DNA of 6,813 nucleotides from Actinomycetes bacterium (GTDB lineage Bacteria > Actinomycetota > Aquicultoria > CAJVYJ01): the NCBI GenBank assembly GCA_030597945.1, contig JAUVQW010000058.1, forward strand, positions 1-6,813, given 5' to 3'. The notes under the pieces were generated by a model. That model searched no databases. It saw nothing but the letters and a program-made list of their open reading frames with translations, and was not told where the DNA came from. Shown piece by piece: positions 1-4,801 of this stretch; the first letter of the stretch is position 1, and every line of letters begins with the position of its first letter. The position numbers were made by a program, and so were the translations under genes.

Positions 1-9
1 AGATCGGGA

Positions 10-546
10 TCAGTCGGTGTTTTCTTCTTTGGGATCAGTGATACCGGCAATAGATCTAAGCTCTTCTATCTTATCTATATAGATAGCGACGGATCCTTCC
101 ATCATTGCCATGTCCCCGGATTTAGTAATATCTGTCAAAACATCTAACTCGCTAATACAATCATCAACAATTGCAAGCACTCTATCTTTGGCGATGACCA
201 TATCATCTGTGGGGGTTTTAAGATCGTTTAGTTCCAGTCTCTTCTTCGTTAAAAAGTTACCGGCGCTTGCATAGATCGAGATAGCAATGTCGGGATCGGT
301 CTCTTTACGTAGAACGCTTTTTGCGGAATCACCGATCTGCGCGACGATATCTATAGTTGGCATAACGAAATCTTTCAATTTTTCCTTCTCTTCCTCTTCT
401 ACCAACTTATCTTTTTCGGTTACGGAAGTCGATTTGGAGGAAGCCTTCTCAGCCTCGCTTCCATCGCCGCCCTTTTTGGAGCCGAAGGAATAGAGAGAGA
501 TCGCAAGTAAACCAATTATTATGATAAGAATTAATTTTTTTATCAT
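10..546 (-). CDS. Membrane-anchored helical extracytoplasmic protein, unknown function
   Basis: I do not recognise a family for this 178-residue protein. Residues 1-4 (MIKK) are a positive N-terminus, followed by a hydrophobic segment at about 5-21 rich in Ile and Leu. It reads as an uncleaved signal anchor or signal peptide. There is no lipobox cysteine, so it is not an obvious lipoprotein. Residues 22-58 are a highly charged, low-complexity linker (Gly/Ser/Lys, then a Glu-rich run). Residues 59-170 look alpha-helical, probably a small bundle outside the membrane, with a single Cys at 130. The start is ATG; the Shine-Dalgarno is poor (only GGA about 9 nt upstream), but a promoter 20-odd bases upstream fits this start. 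It is preceded by the cysteine-rich gene with an 88-bp gap and seems to be its own transcription unit. The gene is real by composition and length; the function is unknown. Confidence 0.75.
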   Translation of the reverse strand: MIKKLILIIIIGLLAISLYSFGSKKGGDGSEAEKASSKSTSVTEKDKLVEEEEKEKLKDFVMPTIDIVAQIGDSAKSVLRKETDPDIAISIYASAGNFLTKKRLELNDLKTPTDDMVIAKDRVLAIVDDCISELDVLTDITKSGDMAMMEGSVAIYIDKIEELRSIAGITDPKEENTD

Positions 547-573
547 CAGAAAAAGTCCGTTTGTTCCAGAGCG

Positions 574-602
574 ATTCTACCTTACTAAGGCTAATAAACC
601 AA
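574..602 (-). promoter_or_regulatory. Candidate sigma70 promoter for the anchored helical protein
   Basis: On the minus strand, TTGGTT (597-602) is separated by exactly 17 bp from TAGAAT (574-579). The -10 matches consensus at 5 of 6 positions; the -35 only at 3 of 6. Predicted transcription would begin near 567, leaving a leader of about 20 nt before the ATG at 546. Confidence 0.5.
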
Positions 603-634
603 ATAAGGAATTAGTTTCTGGGCAGAAAAAGCTG

Positions 635-835
635 TTAATGAAGTGATTTTATATCGGTTTCCTGCAGGACTTTGGCAGAACGTTCGAGAAAATCATCTCG
701 ACATTCGTCGCATACACACCAGCAATGCGATGAACTTCCGCCACTAGTACCGACGATCACGGGAACACAAAGTTTTGATCCGCTGGCATCATCATCGATC
801 AGTTTGCCACATACTTCACACCGGTAGCATTTCAT
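635..835 (-). CDS. Small cysteine-rich, probably zinc-binding protein
   Basis: A 66-residue protein with eight cysteines. The N-terminus carries Cys at 3, 6 and 9 (two interleaved CxxC pairs), Cys23 is isolated, and His37-Cys38, Cys40, Cys42 and Cys45 form a dense cluster around residues 37-45. Two knuckles about 30 residues apart suggest a zinc ribbon or rubredoxin-like fold; the connecting stretch is Gly/Ser-rich. The C-terminal 20 residues look helical. No signal peptide is present, so it is likely cytoplasmic. The ATG start is decided by AAGGAGG at 844-850 (8-nt spacing). A strong promoter lies about 92 bp upstream, giving a long structured leader that contains this ribosome-binding site. 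I cannot name a family; metal binding is inferred from cysteine spacing only. Confidence 0.8.
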   Translation of the reverse strand: MKCYRCEVCGKLIDDDASGSKLCVPVIVGTSGGSSSHCWCVCDECRDDFLERSAKVLQETDIKSLH

Positions 836-871
836 TGGCTTCGCCTCCTTTTAAAGAGTTTAAAAAAGCCA
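836..871 (-). promoter_or_regulatory. Hairpin enclosing the ribosome-binding site of the Cys-rich gene
   Basis: On the minus-strand RNA, UGGCUU (871-866) can pair with AAGCCA (841-836), directly before the ATG. Inside it UUUUAAA (865-859) pairs with UUUAAAA (855-849) around the 3-nt loop CUC. The Shine-Dalgarno GGAGG (848-844) then sits in a 7-nt one-sided bulge (848-842) between the two helices. The pairing is read directly from the sequence. A role in controlling translation, such as a thermosensor or riboswitch expression platform, is inference. Confidence 0.5.
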
Positions 872-933
872 GCCATTCTTATAAGGCCTTAAAACTTATG
901 TACCAGTCCCAAGTGTCTTATGGGCTTGCCGAT

Positions 934-962
934 ATAATACAATAAATTCCCGACATTTTCAA
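934..962 (-). promoter_or_regulatory. Strong sigma70-type promoter for the Cys-rich gene
   Basis: TTGAAA (957-962) and TATTAT (934-939) on the minus strand are 17 bp apart. Each matches consensus at 5 of 6 positions. Transcription would start near 927, giving an unusually long leader of about 92 nt before the ATG at 835. Confidence 0.65.
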
Positions 963-1226
963 TAGTAAATTATTTATTAATACTGGTTATGCTGTTAACT
1001 GTAACATTTGTTACTAATTTCGCGGCTCTCAAAGTTCACTTTTATATCACCCCTATTTTCTTTAATTATGTTAAGGGCTACAAAGAATTTAAGAATATAT
1101 TTCTGATCACAATATTTATATTCTTTTAAATTTCGTTTTTTTCAAAAAAATACATCGCTTATCTTAATAGCACACGAATAGAAAAACCGAAAAAACAATT
1201 GAGTAGTCTACAGTTTAAATTGACAA
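963..1226. other. AT-rich gene-free stretch
   Basis: No credible ORF with a ribosome-binding site was found on either strand here. Besides the palindrome at 1001-1014, the one notable structure is an inverted repeat. AAGAATATA (1091-1099) pairs with TATATTCTT (1117-1125), and AATTT (1086-1090) with AAATT (1128-1132) across a 2-nt bulge; a T-rich run follows on the plus strand. It is too AT-rich to call a terminator. No tRNA, repeat array or insertion-sequence end was seen. Confidence 0.5.
1001..1014. promoter_or_regulatory. 14-bp palindrome, possible operator
   Basis: GTAACATTTGTTAC is a perfect palindrome of GTAACA half-sites with a 2-bp centre, next to the small palindrome GTTAAC (994-999). 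It lies about 40 bp upstream of the -35 box of the promoter at 934-962, a common place for an activator or repressor site. The binding protein is unknown, and chance occurrence in AT-rich DNA is possible. Confidence 0.3.
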
Positions 1227-1250
1227 GGGGAAGATCCTAAGATCTTCCCC
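1227..1250. terminator. Strong 10-bp hairpin, possible terminator
   Basis: GGGGAAGATC (1227-1236) and GATCTTCCCC (1241-1250) are a perfect 10-bp inverted repeat with a 4-nt loop. In the minus direction the stem is followed by a broken T-rich run (TTGTCAATTT), so it may stop transcription coming from the response regulator about 215 bp upstream. In the plus direction no T run follows. It could instead be the 3' end of a small RNA. Confidence 0.4.
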
Positions 1251-1266
1251 CGCCGGAAAGGAGATG

Positions 1267-1300
1267 AAAAGGCGCCAACATTAAATCCCCCTATGGCACC
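1267..1300 (-). terminator. Possible GC-rich hairpin terminator
   Basis: On the minus strand GGTGCC (1300-1295) pairs with GGCGCC (1276-1271), a 6-bp stem with one G-U wobble and an 18-nt loop, followed by TTTTC (1270-1266). The T run is short and the loop long. This is a weak terminator candidate for the response-regulator transcript, backed up by the stronger hairpin just downstream. Confidence 0.3.
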
Positions 1301-1344
1301 TATTACATAAATAACAATTACAAGCCTTGACTAATATCCCTCAA

Positions 1345-1378
1345 TCGGGGGATTTTTAAACAATTTCGGGGGATTTTT
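1345..1378. repeat. Two 13-bp direct repeats spaced 21 bp apart
   Basis: TCGGGGGATTTTT occurs at 1345-1357 and again at 1366-1378, start-to-start distance 21 bp, close to two turns of B-DNA. Both copies are preceded by CAAT within a few bases. An inverted partial copy, AAATCCCCC, lies at 1283-1291 and could pair with either GGGGGATTT. The function is unknown. It could be a tandem protein-binding site or alternating RNA pairings. Confidence 0.5.
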
Positions 1379-1397
1379 TTACTAGCGCTTTTTAAAG

Positions 1398-1412
1398 CCC
1401 TTCGCTAAAGGG
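1398..1412 (-). terminator. Weak hairpin downstream of the response regulator
   Basis: CCCTT (1398-1402) and AAGGG (1408-1412) form a 5-bp stem with a 5-nt loop about 54 bp after the response-regulator stop codon. The minus strand continues CTTTAAAAAG, so the T run is poor. It is only a partial candidate for the first termination point. Confidence 0.25.
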
Positions 1413-1465
1413 AATTTATATTTGGATTTGTAAAATCATTAGTTAAACAGGGACCGTCGCATCTC

Positions 1466-2134
1466 TTAAAAATCCTCAATTATTGTCCCATTGCTTAGAG
1501 AAATAATATTGTTCTTAACAGCGAAGAGAACTGCTTCTATCCTATTGCTTACTCCAATCTTCAAATAGATATTCTTAACGTGAGTCTTAACGGTCTCATC
1601 GCCTAAATATAATTTAGAGGCTATCTCATGATTTGTGTTTCCGTCGCAAATGAGCTTAAGAACTTTTAACTCTCTTGGAGTAAGATTGTGTTCCTTTTTT
1701 GGTTCATCATCCGAAAATCCGCCTAATTTGTTCATCATCCTCTTAGCAGCAACCGGATGAATGAATTTATCTCCGCCGATTATGATACGGACCACTTTTA
1801 TCAAATCATCTGACAGGGAATCTTTTAACATATAGCCATCTGCATCTACCCGGATAGCTTTTTCGACCGTTTTAAAGTCATAAAAAGCGGACAACATCAT
1901 CACTTTTATCTCAGGATAATTTTCCTTTATCCTCTCAGCCACATCGACACCATTTTCATTAGGCATCATGACATCCATTATGATGATATCGGGCTTAGTC
2001 GATTCAATAAATGAGAGAGCTTCTTTACCACCATTTGCTTCACCTATGACCTCAAAATCATCGACCTGCTCAAAGACGCTTGTCAGACCTTTTCTCAATA
2101 TCTCGTGGTCGTCAACTAAGAGAATTTTTATCAA
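1466..2134 (-). CDS. NarL/FixJ-family response regulator (receiver + LuxR-type HTH)
   Basis: A DNA-binding response regulator of 222 residues from the TTG start chosen here. The receiver domain covers about residues 2-120. It has the acidic pair Asp8-Asp9, the phospho-acceptor Asp54 in IIIMDVMMP, Ser82 in MLSAF at the conserved Thr/Ser switch position, and Lys104 in YMLKD. A linker follows, and the LuxR-type helix-turn-helix spans about 150-215 (LTPRELKVL, then NHEIASKLY and ETVKTHVKNIYLKIGV). All residues needed for phosphorylation are present. An ATG ten codons upstream (2164) would place the Shine-Dalgarno inside the gene, so TTG at 2134 is preferred. It follows the FAH-family gene by 137 bp with no clear terminator between, so readthrough from the ilvE-cimA cluster is possible. 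No histidine kinase is adjacent, making it an orphan regulator in this window; its target is unknown. Confidence 0.93.
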   Translation of the reverse strand: MIKILLVDDHEILRKGLTSVFEQVDDFEVIGEANGGKEALSFIESTKPDIIIMDVMMPNENGVDVAERIKENYPEIKVMMLSAFYDFKTVEKAIRVDADGYMLKDSLSDDLIKVVRIIIGGDKFIHPVAAKRMMNKLGGFSDDEPKKEHNLTPRELKVLKLICDGNTNHEIASKLYLGDETVKTHVKNIYLKIGVSNRIEAVLFAVKNNIISLSNGTIIEDF

Positions 2135-2142
2135 CCGAATTT

Positions 2143-2149
2143 CCCCCTC
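2143..2149 (-). promoter_or_regulatory. Shine-Dalgarno GAGGGGG that fixes the TTG start
   Basis: GAGGGGG on the minus strand ends 8 nt before the TTG at 2134, directly before the canonical receiver start MIKILLVDD. This supports TTG over the upstream ATG at 2164, which has no comparable ribosome-binding site. Confidence 0.75.
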
Positions 2150-2166
2150 TGTGCAATGCAACATTA

Positions 2167-2196
2167 TTTATACTCTATTTCTTCTTTTAATGCCAG
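2167..2196 (-). promoter_or_regulatory. Tentative promoter for the response regulator
   Basis: CTGGCA (2191-2196, 4 of 6) and TATAAA (2167-2172, 5 of 6) are separated by 18 bp on the minus strand. Predicted start near 2160 would give a leader of about 26 nt to the TTG and would exclude the upstream ATG as an efficient start. Confidence 0.35.
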
Positions 2197-2271
2197 CTTG
2201 CAAACGAAGGGTTTCTTTAACCAGCGCATACTTAAATTTATTTAGCCGGTGATTTAGAGCCGTCTATTAAA

Positions 2272-3027
2272 TTACTGCTCGATCTTATTTATCAGACTGC
2301 CGACACCTTCGATCTCGACCTCGATAGTGTCACCCGGTGACATGGAGCCTACACCAAATGGAGTGCCTGTGAAAATAATATCTCCGGGATACAATGTCAT
2401 CACTTCACTTATGTAACTGACTAGATCAAATACGTCAAACACCATCTCTTTTGTGCTACCATCCTGGCGAATCTCCCCATTTAATCTTGATCTTACATAA
2501 ATATTGCTCGTATCGAGTTCTGTCTCGATATGTGGGCCTACCGGACAAAACGTATCGAAACCCTTGGCTCTTGTCCATTGTTCATCTTTTTTTTGGATAT
2601 CACGAGCAGTCACATCATTTCCGCAGGTATAACCAAATATATAGTCGGCGGCATCCTCGCTCTTAATACATCTGGCCGCTTTTCTTATGACGATCACCAG
2701 CTCAGCCTCGAAGTCGACTTGGCCAGTTGCCTCTGGATAAACGATCGCATTTCCGGAGCCAATGAGCGATGAGGTCGGCTTCAGAAACAAACATGGCTCG
2801 GTCGGCATCTCCAGATCAAGCTCTTTTGCATGATCTCGGTAATTAAGACCTATAGCGATTATCTTCGATGGATCGACTGGGCTTAGTAGTTCGACTTTCG
2901 ACAGAGCCACAGAGACTCCAGTAACGTCTACTTCATCGAAAGGGAGATTGTGTATCACTTCGATTTGATCGCTATTTAAAAGGCCGTATCTCGGCTCACC
3001 CCGATAGACAAAACGTACTATCTTCAT
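2272..3027 (-). CDS. Fumarylacetoacetate hydrolase (FAH) family protein
   Basis: A 251-residue enzyme of the single-domain FAH superfamily, whose members hydrolyse, decarboxylate or tautomerise acylpyruvates and related 2-oxo acids using Mg2+ or Mn2+. Residues 1-45 form the short N-terminal domain. The catalytic domain begins at about 55 with IIAIGLNYRDHAKE. The metal ligands are visible as Glu107 and Glu109 (VDFEAELVIV) and Asp138 (CGNDVTARD). KGFDTFCPVGP (155-165) and the TGTPFGVG loop (220-227) complete the active-site signature. Length is normal for the family. The ATG lies 6 bp after the cimA stop with no good Shine-Dalgarno, so translation is probably coupled to cimA. Which substrate it uses (for example oxaloacetate, acylpyruvate or a homoprotocatechuate-pathway product) cannot be decided. 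The neighbourhood argues for keto-acid metabolism linked to isoleucine synthesis rather than aromatic degradation, but that is inference. Confidence 0.92.
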   Translation of the reverse strand: MKIVRFVYRGEPRYGLLNSDQIEVIHNLPFDEVDVTGVSVALSKVELLSPVDPSKIIAIGLNYRDHAKELDLEMPTEPCLFLKPTSSLIGSGNAIVYPEATGQVDFEAELVIVIRKAARCIKSEDAADYIFGYTCGNDVTARDIQKKDEQWTRAKGFDTFCPVGPHIETELDTSNIYVRSRLNGEIRQDGSTKEMVFDVFDLVSYISEVMTLYPGDIIFTGTPFGVGSMSPGDTIEVEIEGVGSLINKIEQ

Positions 3028-3033
3028 GGCAGC

Positions 3034-4596
3034 TTAAGCTTCGTCTTTCTTGTGAGCTAGACCATACTCAATACTATCTACCAGCGCTTGCCAGCTAGCT
3101 TCAATTATATTCTCGGAAAGACCTACGGTCCCCCAGCTTTTTTCACCATCGCTCGTCTCTACCAAAACCCTTACTACCGCTTCAGTTCCCTTCTTTTCAT
3201 TCAGGACACGAACTTTAAAGTCCGTCAATTCAATGCTATCCAGAGCCGGATACAACTTACCAATAGATTTCCTGAGGGCGGAGTCTAAAGCATTTACCGG
3301 GCCATTTCCCTCGGCAGTAGCAATGATCCTCTGATCTTTTACCAGGATCTTAATAGTAGCTTCCGTAGTTATATTACCGTCTTCCCTTTTCTCCATGATT
3401 ACTCTAAAGCTCTCTAATTTGAATAACTCCTTATATGTTTCCAATTCTTTTTGAAGCAAGATCTCAAACGATCCCTCGGCAGCCTCAAAATGGTATCCCA
3501 CGTGTTCCAACTCTTTTATATTGTCCAGGATCTTCTTAACAAGATCGGGGGAATCGCTTAGATCAATTCCTAACTCTTTCGCCTTCATTATCACTGTACC
3601 TTTTCCAGCAAGCTCTGATACGAGGACCCTCTGGACATTACCAACAAGCGCTGGATCGATATGCTCATACGTGGCGGACATCTTCGATACCCCATCCGCG
3701 TGTAATCCCCCTTTGTGGGCAAAAGCACTTTGACCGACGTAGGATTGATGGTTATCCGGTGTGAGGTTAGCGATCTCCGCAACATAATGGGCAACTTCAC
3801 TCAAATATTTTAGTCTTTCATCGGAAATGCAATCGATTCCCATCTTCAATTTGAGATCGGCGATAATAGAGATAAGATTCGCATTTCCGCATCGCTCACC
3901 ATATCCGTTTATTGTCCCCTGGATTTGTTTAACTCCGGCCTTTACGGCCATAAGCGTATTAGCAACGGCGCATTCGGTGTCATTATGAGTGTGGATCCCA
4001 AGAGGAGTCTCTATTTTTTTCGCTACTTTTAAAACGATATCTTCTACCTCGTAGGGCAGTTTTCCGCCATTAGTGTCACAAAGAGCTATCCAATCGGCTC
4101 CCGCTGACTGCGCGGCTAACAATGTATCTATAGCGTAACTTTCGTTGGCATCAAACGCGTCGAAAAAATGCTCGGCGTCGAAAACGACTTCTTTCCCTTC
4201 CTTTTTTAGAAATTCAACCGAATCAGAGATCATCCGAATATTTTCATCAAGGGTCGCTTTTATCGCCTCTCTCACATGAAGGTCCCAACATTTACCGACA
4301 ATACAGACGACTTCCGTATCAATGTCGACAAGAGAACGAAGACCCGCGTCATCGGCGGCTTTTAATACTTTTATTCGATTATTGCCAAAGGAAACGACCT
4401 TTGCGGTGATATCCGATTTTTTTACTTCATCAAAAAATGCCTTATCTTTTGGATTGGAACCGGGGAAACCGCCCTCGATATAATGAATACCAAACTCATC
4501 TAGCTTATAGGCGATCTTTAACTTATCTTCTAAGGTCAGCGACATCCCTTCCCTCTGGGCGCCGTCACGAAGAGTCGTATCGTATAGTTTTACCAT
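3034..4596 (-). CDS. cimA: (R)-citramalate synthase
   Basis: A 520-residue enzyme condensing pyruvate and acetyl-CoA to (R)-citramalate, the first step of the threonine-independent route to 2-oxobutyrate and isoleucine. The N-terminal TIM barrel (about 1-270) opens with LYDTTLRDGAQ, carrying Arg10 and metal ligand Asp11. HTHND at 202-206 supplies the metal-binding histidines. NGYGERCGNAN (230-240) is the conserved loop. GQSAFAHKGGLHADG (288-302) belongs to the linker subdomain. Residues from about 395 to the end form a LeuA-type regulatory domain, where feedback binding (isoleucine or leucine in known homologues) would occur. The full length and the form of these motifs favour the long CimA family over 2-isopropylmalate or homocitrate synthase, though the acceptor keto acid is not proven. 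The ATG has AAGGA at 4603-4607 (6-nt spacing). Context with ilvE supports the isoleucine role. Confidence 0.93.
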   Translation of the reverse strand: MVKLYDTTLRDGAQREGMSLTLEDKLKIAYKLDEFGIHYIEGGFPGSNPKDKAFFDEVKKSDITAKVVSFGNNRIKVLKAADDAGLRSLVDIDTEVVCIVGKCWDLHVREAIKATLDENIRMISDSVEFLKKEGKEVVFDAEHFFDAFDANESYAIDTLLAAQSAGADWIALCDTNGGKLPYEVEDIVLKVAKKIETPLGIHTHNDTECAVANTLMAVKAGVKQIQGTINGYGERCGNANLISIIADLKLKMGIDCISDERLKYLSEVAHYVAEIANLTPDNHQSYVGQSAFAHKGGLHADGVSKMSATYEHIDPALVGNVQRVLVSELAGKGTVIMKAKELGIDLSDSPDLVKKILDNIKELEHVGYHFEAAEGSFEILLQKELETYKELFKLESFRVIMEKREDGNITTEATIKILVKDQRIIATAEGNGPVNALDSALRKSIGKLYPALDSIELTDFKVRVLNEKKGTEAVVRVLVETSDGEKSWGTVGLSENIIEASWQALVDSIEYGLAHKKDEA

Positions 4597-4703
4597 GACT
4601 TTTCCTTAACAATTAGAGATGATCGTACAGGATGAAGCTTAGAGCTTGGGACGCTGGAAAAGAATGCCTTTGAGCTTTTAAATAATTTTCTTTCCATTCT
4701 CAA
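4590..4703 (-). CDS. Possible 37-residue small ORF before cimA
   Basis: This ORF is suggested mainly by an excellent Shine-Dalgarno, AGGAGGAG at 4708-4715, placed 6 nt before TTG at 4703; an in-frame ATG at 4697 would be 12 nt away. It would encode a basic, Ser/Lys-rich peptide of 37 residues beginning MRMERKLFKSS and ending VKEKSW. It overlaps the last bases of the preceding small ORF and runs 7 bp into cimA. It has no run of Ile, Leu or Val codons, so it is not a classical attenuator leader. It may instead load ribosomes that re-initiate at cimA. The amino-acid composition is not convincingly protein-like, so the ORF could be incidental. Confidence 0.3.
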   Translation of the reverse strand: MRMERKLFKSSKAFFSSVPSSKLHPVRSSLIVKEKSW

Positions 4704-4798
4704 CACACTCCTCCTAGATCCCTAAACACAATAATATATTTGTTATTCAGCTTCAGCAGAGCATGCTCTGTAACTTCGATTGTACTCCTTTTTCGCAT
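4700..4798 (-). CDS. Possible 32-residue small ORF after ilvE
   Basis: The ATG at 4798 lies 3 bp after the ilvE stop, preceded by GGGG and AAGGG from the end of ilvE. It reads 32 codons, with a hydrophobic, strand-like middle (LLKLNNKYIIVF) and the ending DLGGVC before TGA. If that TGA were passed, the frame would stay open for 28 more codons to TAA near 4613. So the stretch could be one short gene broken by a single nonsense codon rather than a complete 32-residue peptide. The ORF contains a perfect 14-bp palindrome at 4757-4770. I recognise no family. It is supported by tight spacing and protein-like content only. Confidence 0.35.
   Translation of the reverse strand: MRKRSTIEVTEHALLKLNNKYIIVFRDLGGVC
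4708..4715 (-). promoter_or_regulatory. Strong Shine-Dalgarno inside the ilvE-cimA spacer
   Basis: AGGAGGAG on the minus strand is as good as any ribosome-binding site in the window, yet it is about 110 nt upstream of the cimA ATG. It therefore must serve something other than cimA itself (a TTG start at 4703) or be fortuitous. Confidence 0.5.
4757..4770. promoter_or_regulatory. Perfect 14-bp palindrome between ilvE and cimA
   Basis: CAGAGCATGCTCTG is fully self-complementary with no spacer, so it suits a dimeric DNA-binding protein better than an RNA hairpin. It sits about 35 bp after the ilvE stop and 160 bp before cimA. No T run follows on either strand, so it is not a terminator. Confidence 0.35.
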
Positions 4799-4801
4799 CC
4801 C

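Noticed and set aside
600..634. Hairpin after the Cys-rich gene as terminator
   Set aside because: The only symmetric element is TTTCT/AGAAA with a very short loop; it is AT-rich and is not followed by a T run.
1237..1281. 14-codon minus-strand ORF after an AGGGGGA sequence
   Set aside because: It lies inside the hairpin region, the Shine-Dalgarno-like sequence is too close to the ATG, and the stop falls in the loop of the 10-bp hairpin; most likely fortuitous.
1257..1281. Plus-strand AAAGGAG followed by ATG (six codons)
   Set aside because: The ATG touches the Shine-Dalgarno with no spacing and the frame stops after six codons.
1345..1378. Direct repeats as a CRISPR array
   Set aside because: Only two 13-bp copies with an 8-bp gap between them and no cas genes; repeat and spacer lengths do not fit.
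2132..2164. ATG at 2164 as start of the response regulator
   Set aside because: The extra ten codons contain the GAGGGGG ribosome-binding site and do not resemble a receiver domain; TTG at 2134 is correctly spaced and gives the canonical N-terminus.
4700..4702. TGA in the ilvE-cimA spacer as selenocysteine or recoded codon
   Set aside because: TGA ends the anchored helical protein gene in the same window, no SECIS-like hairpin is evident immediately downstream, and a nonsense mutation or a genuine stop is simpler.
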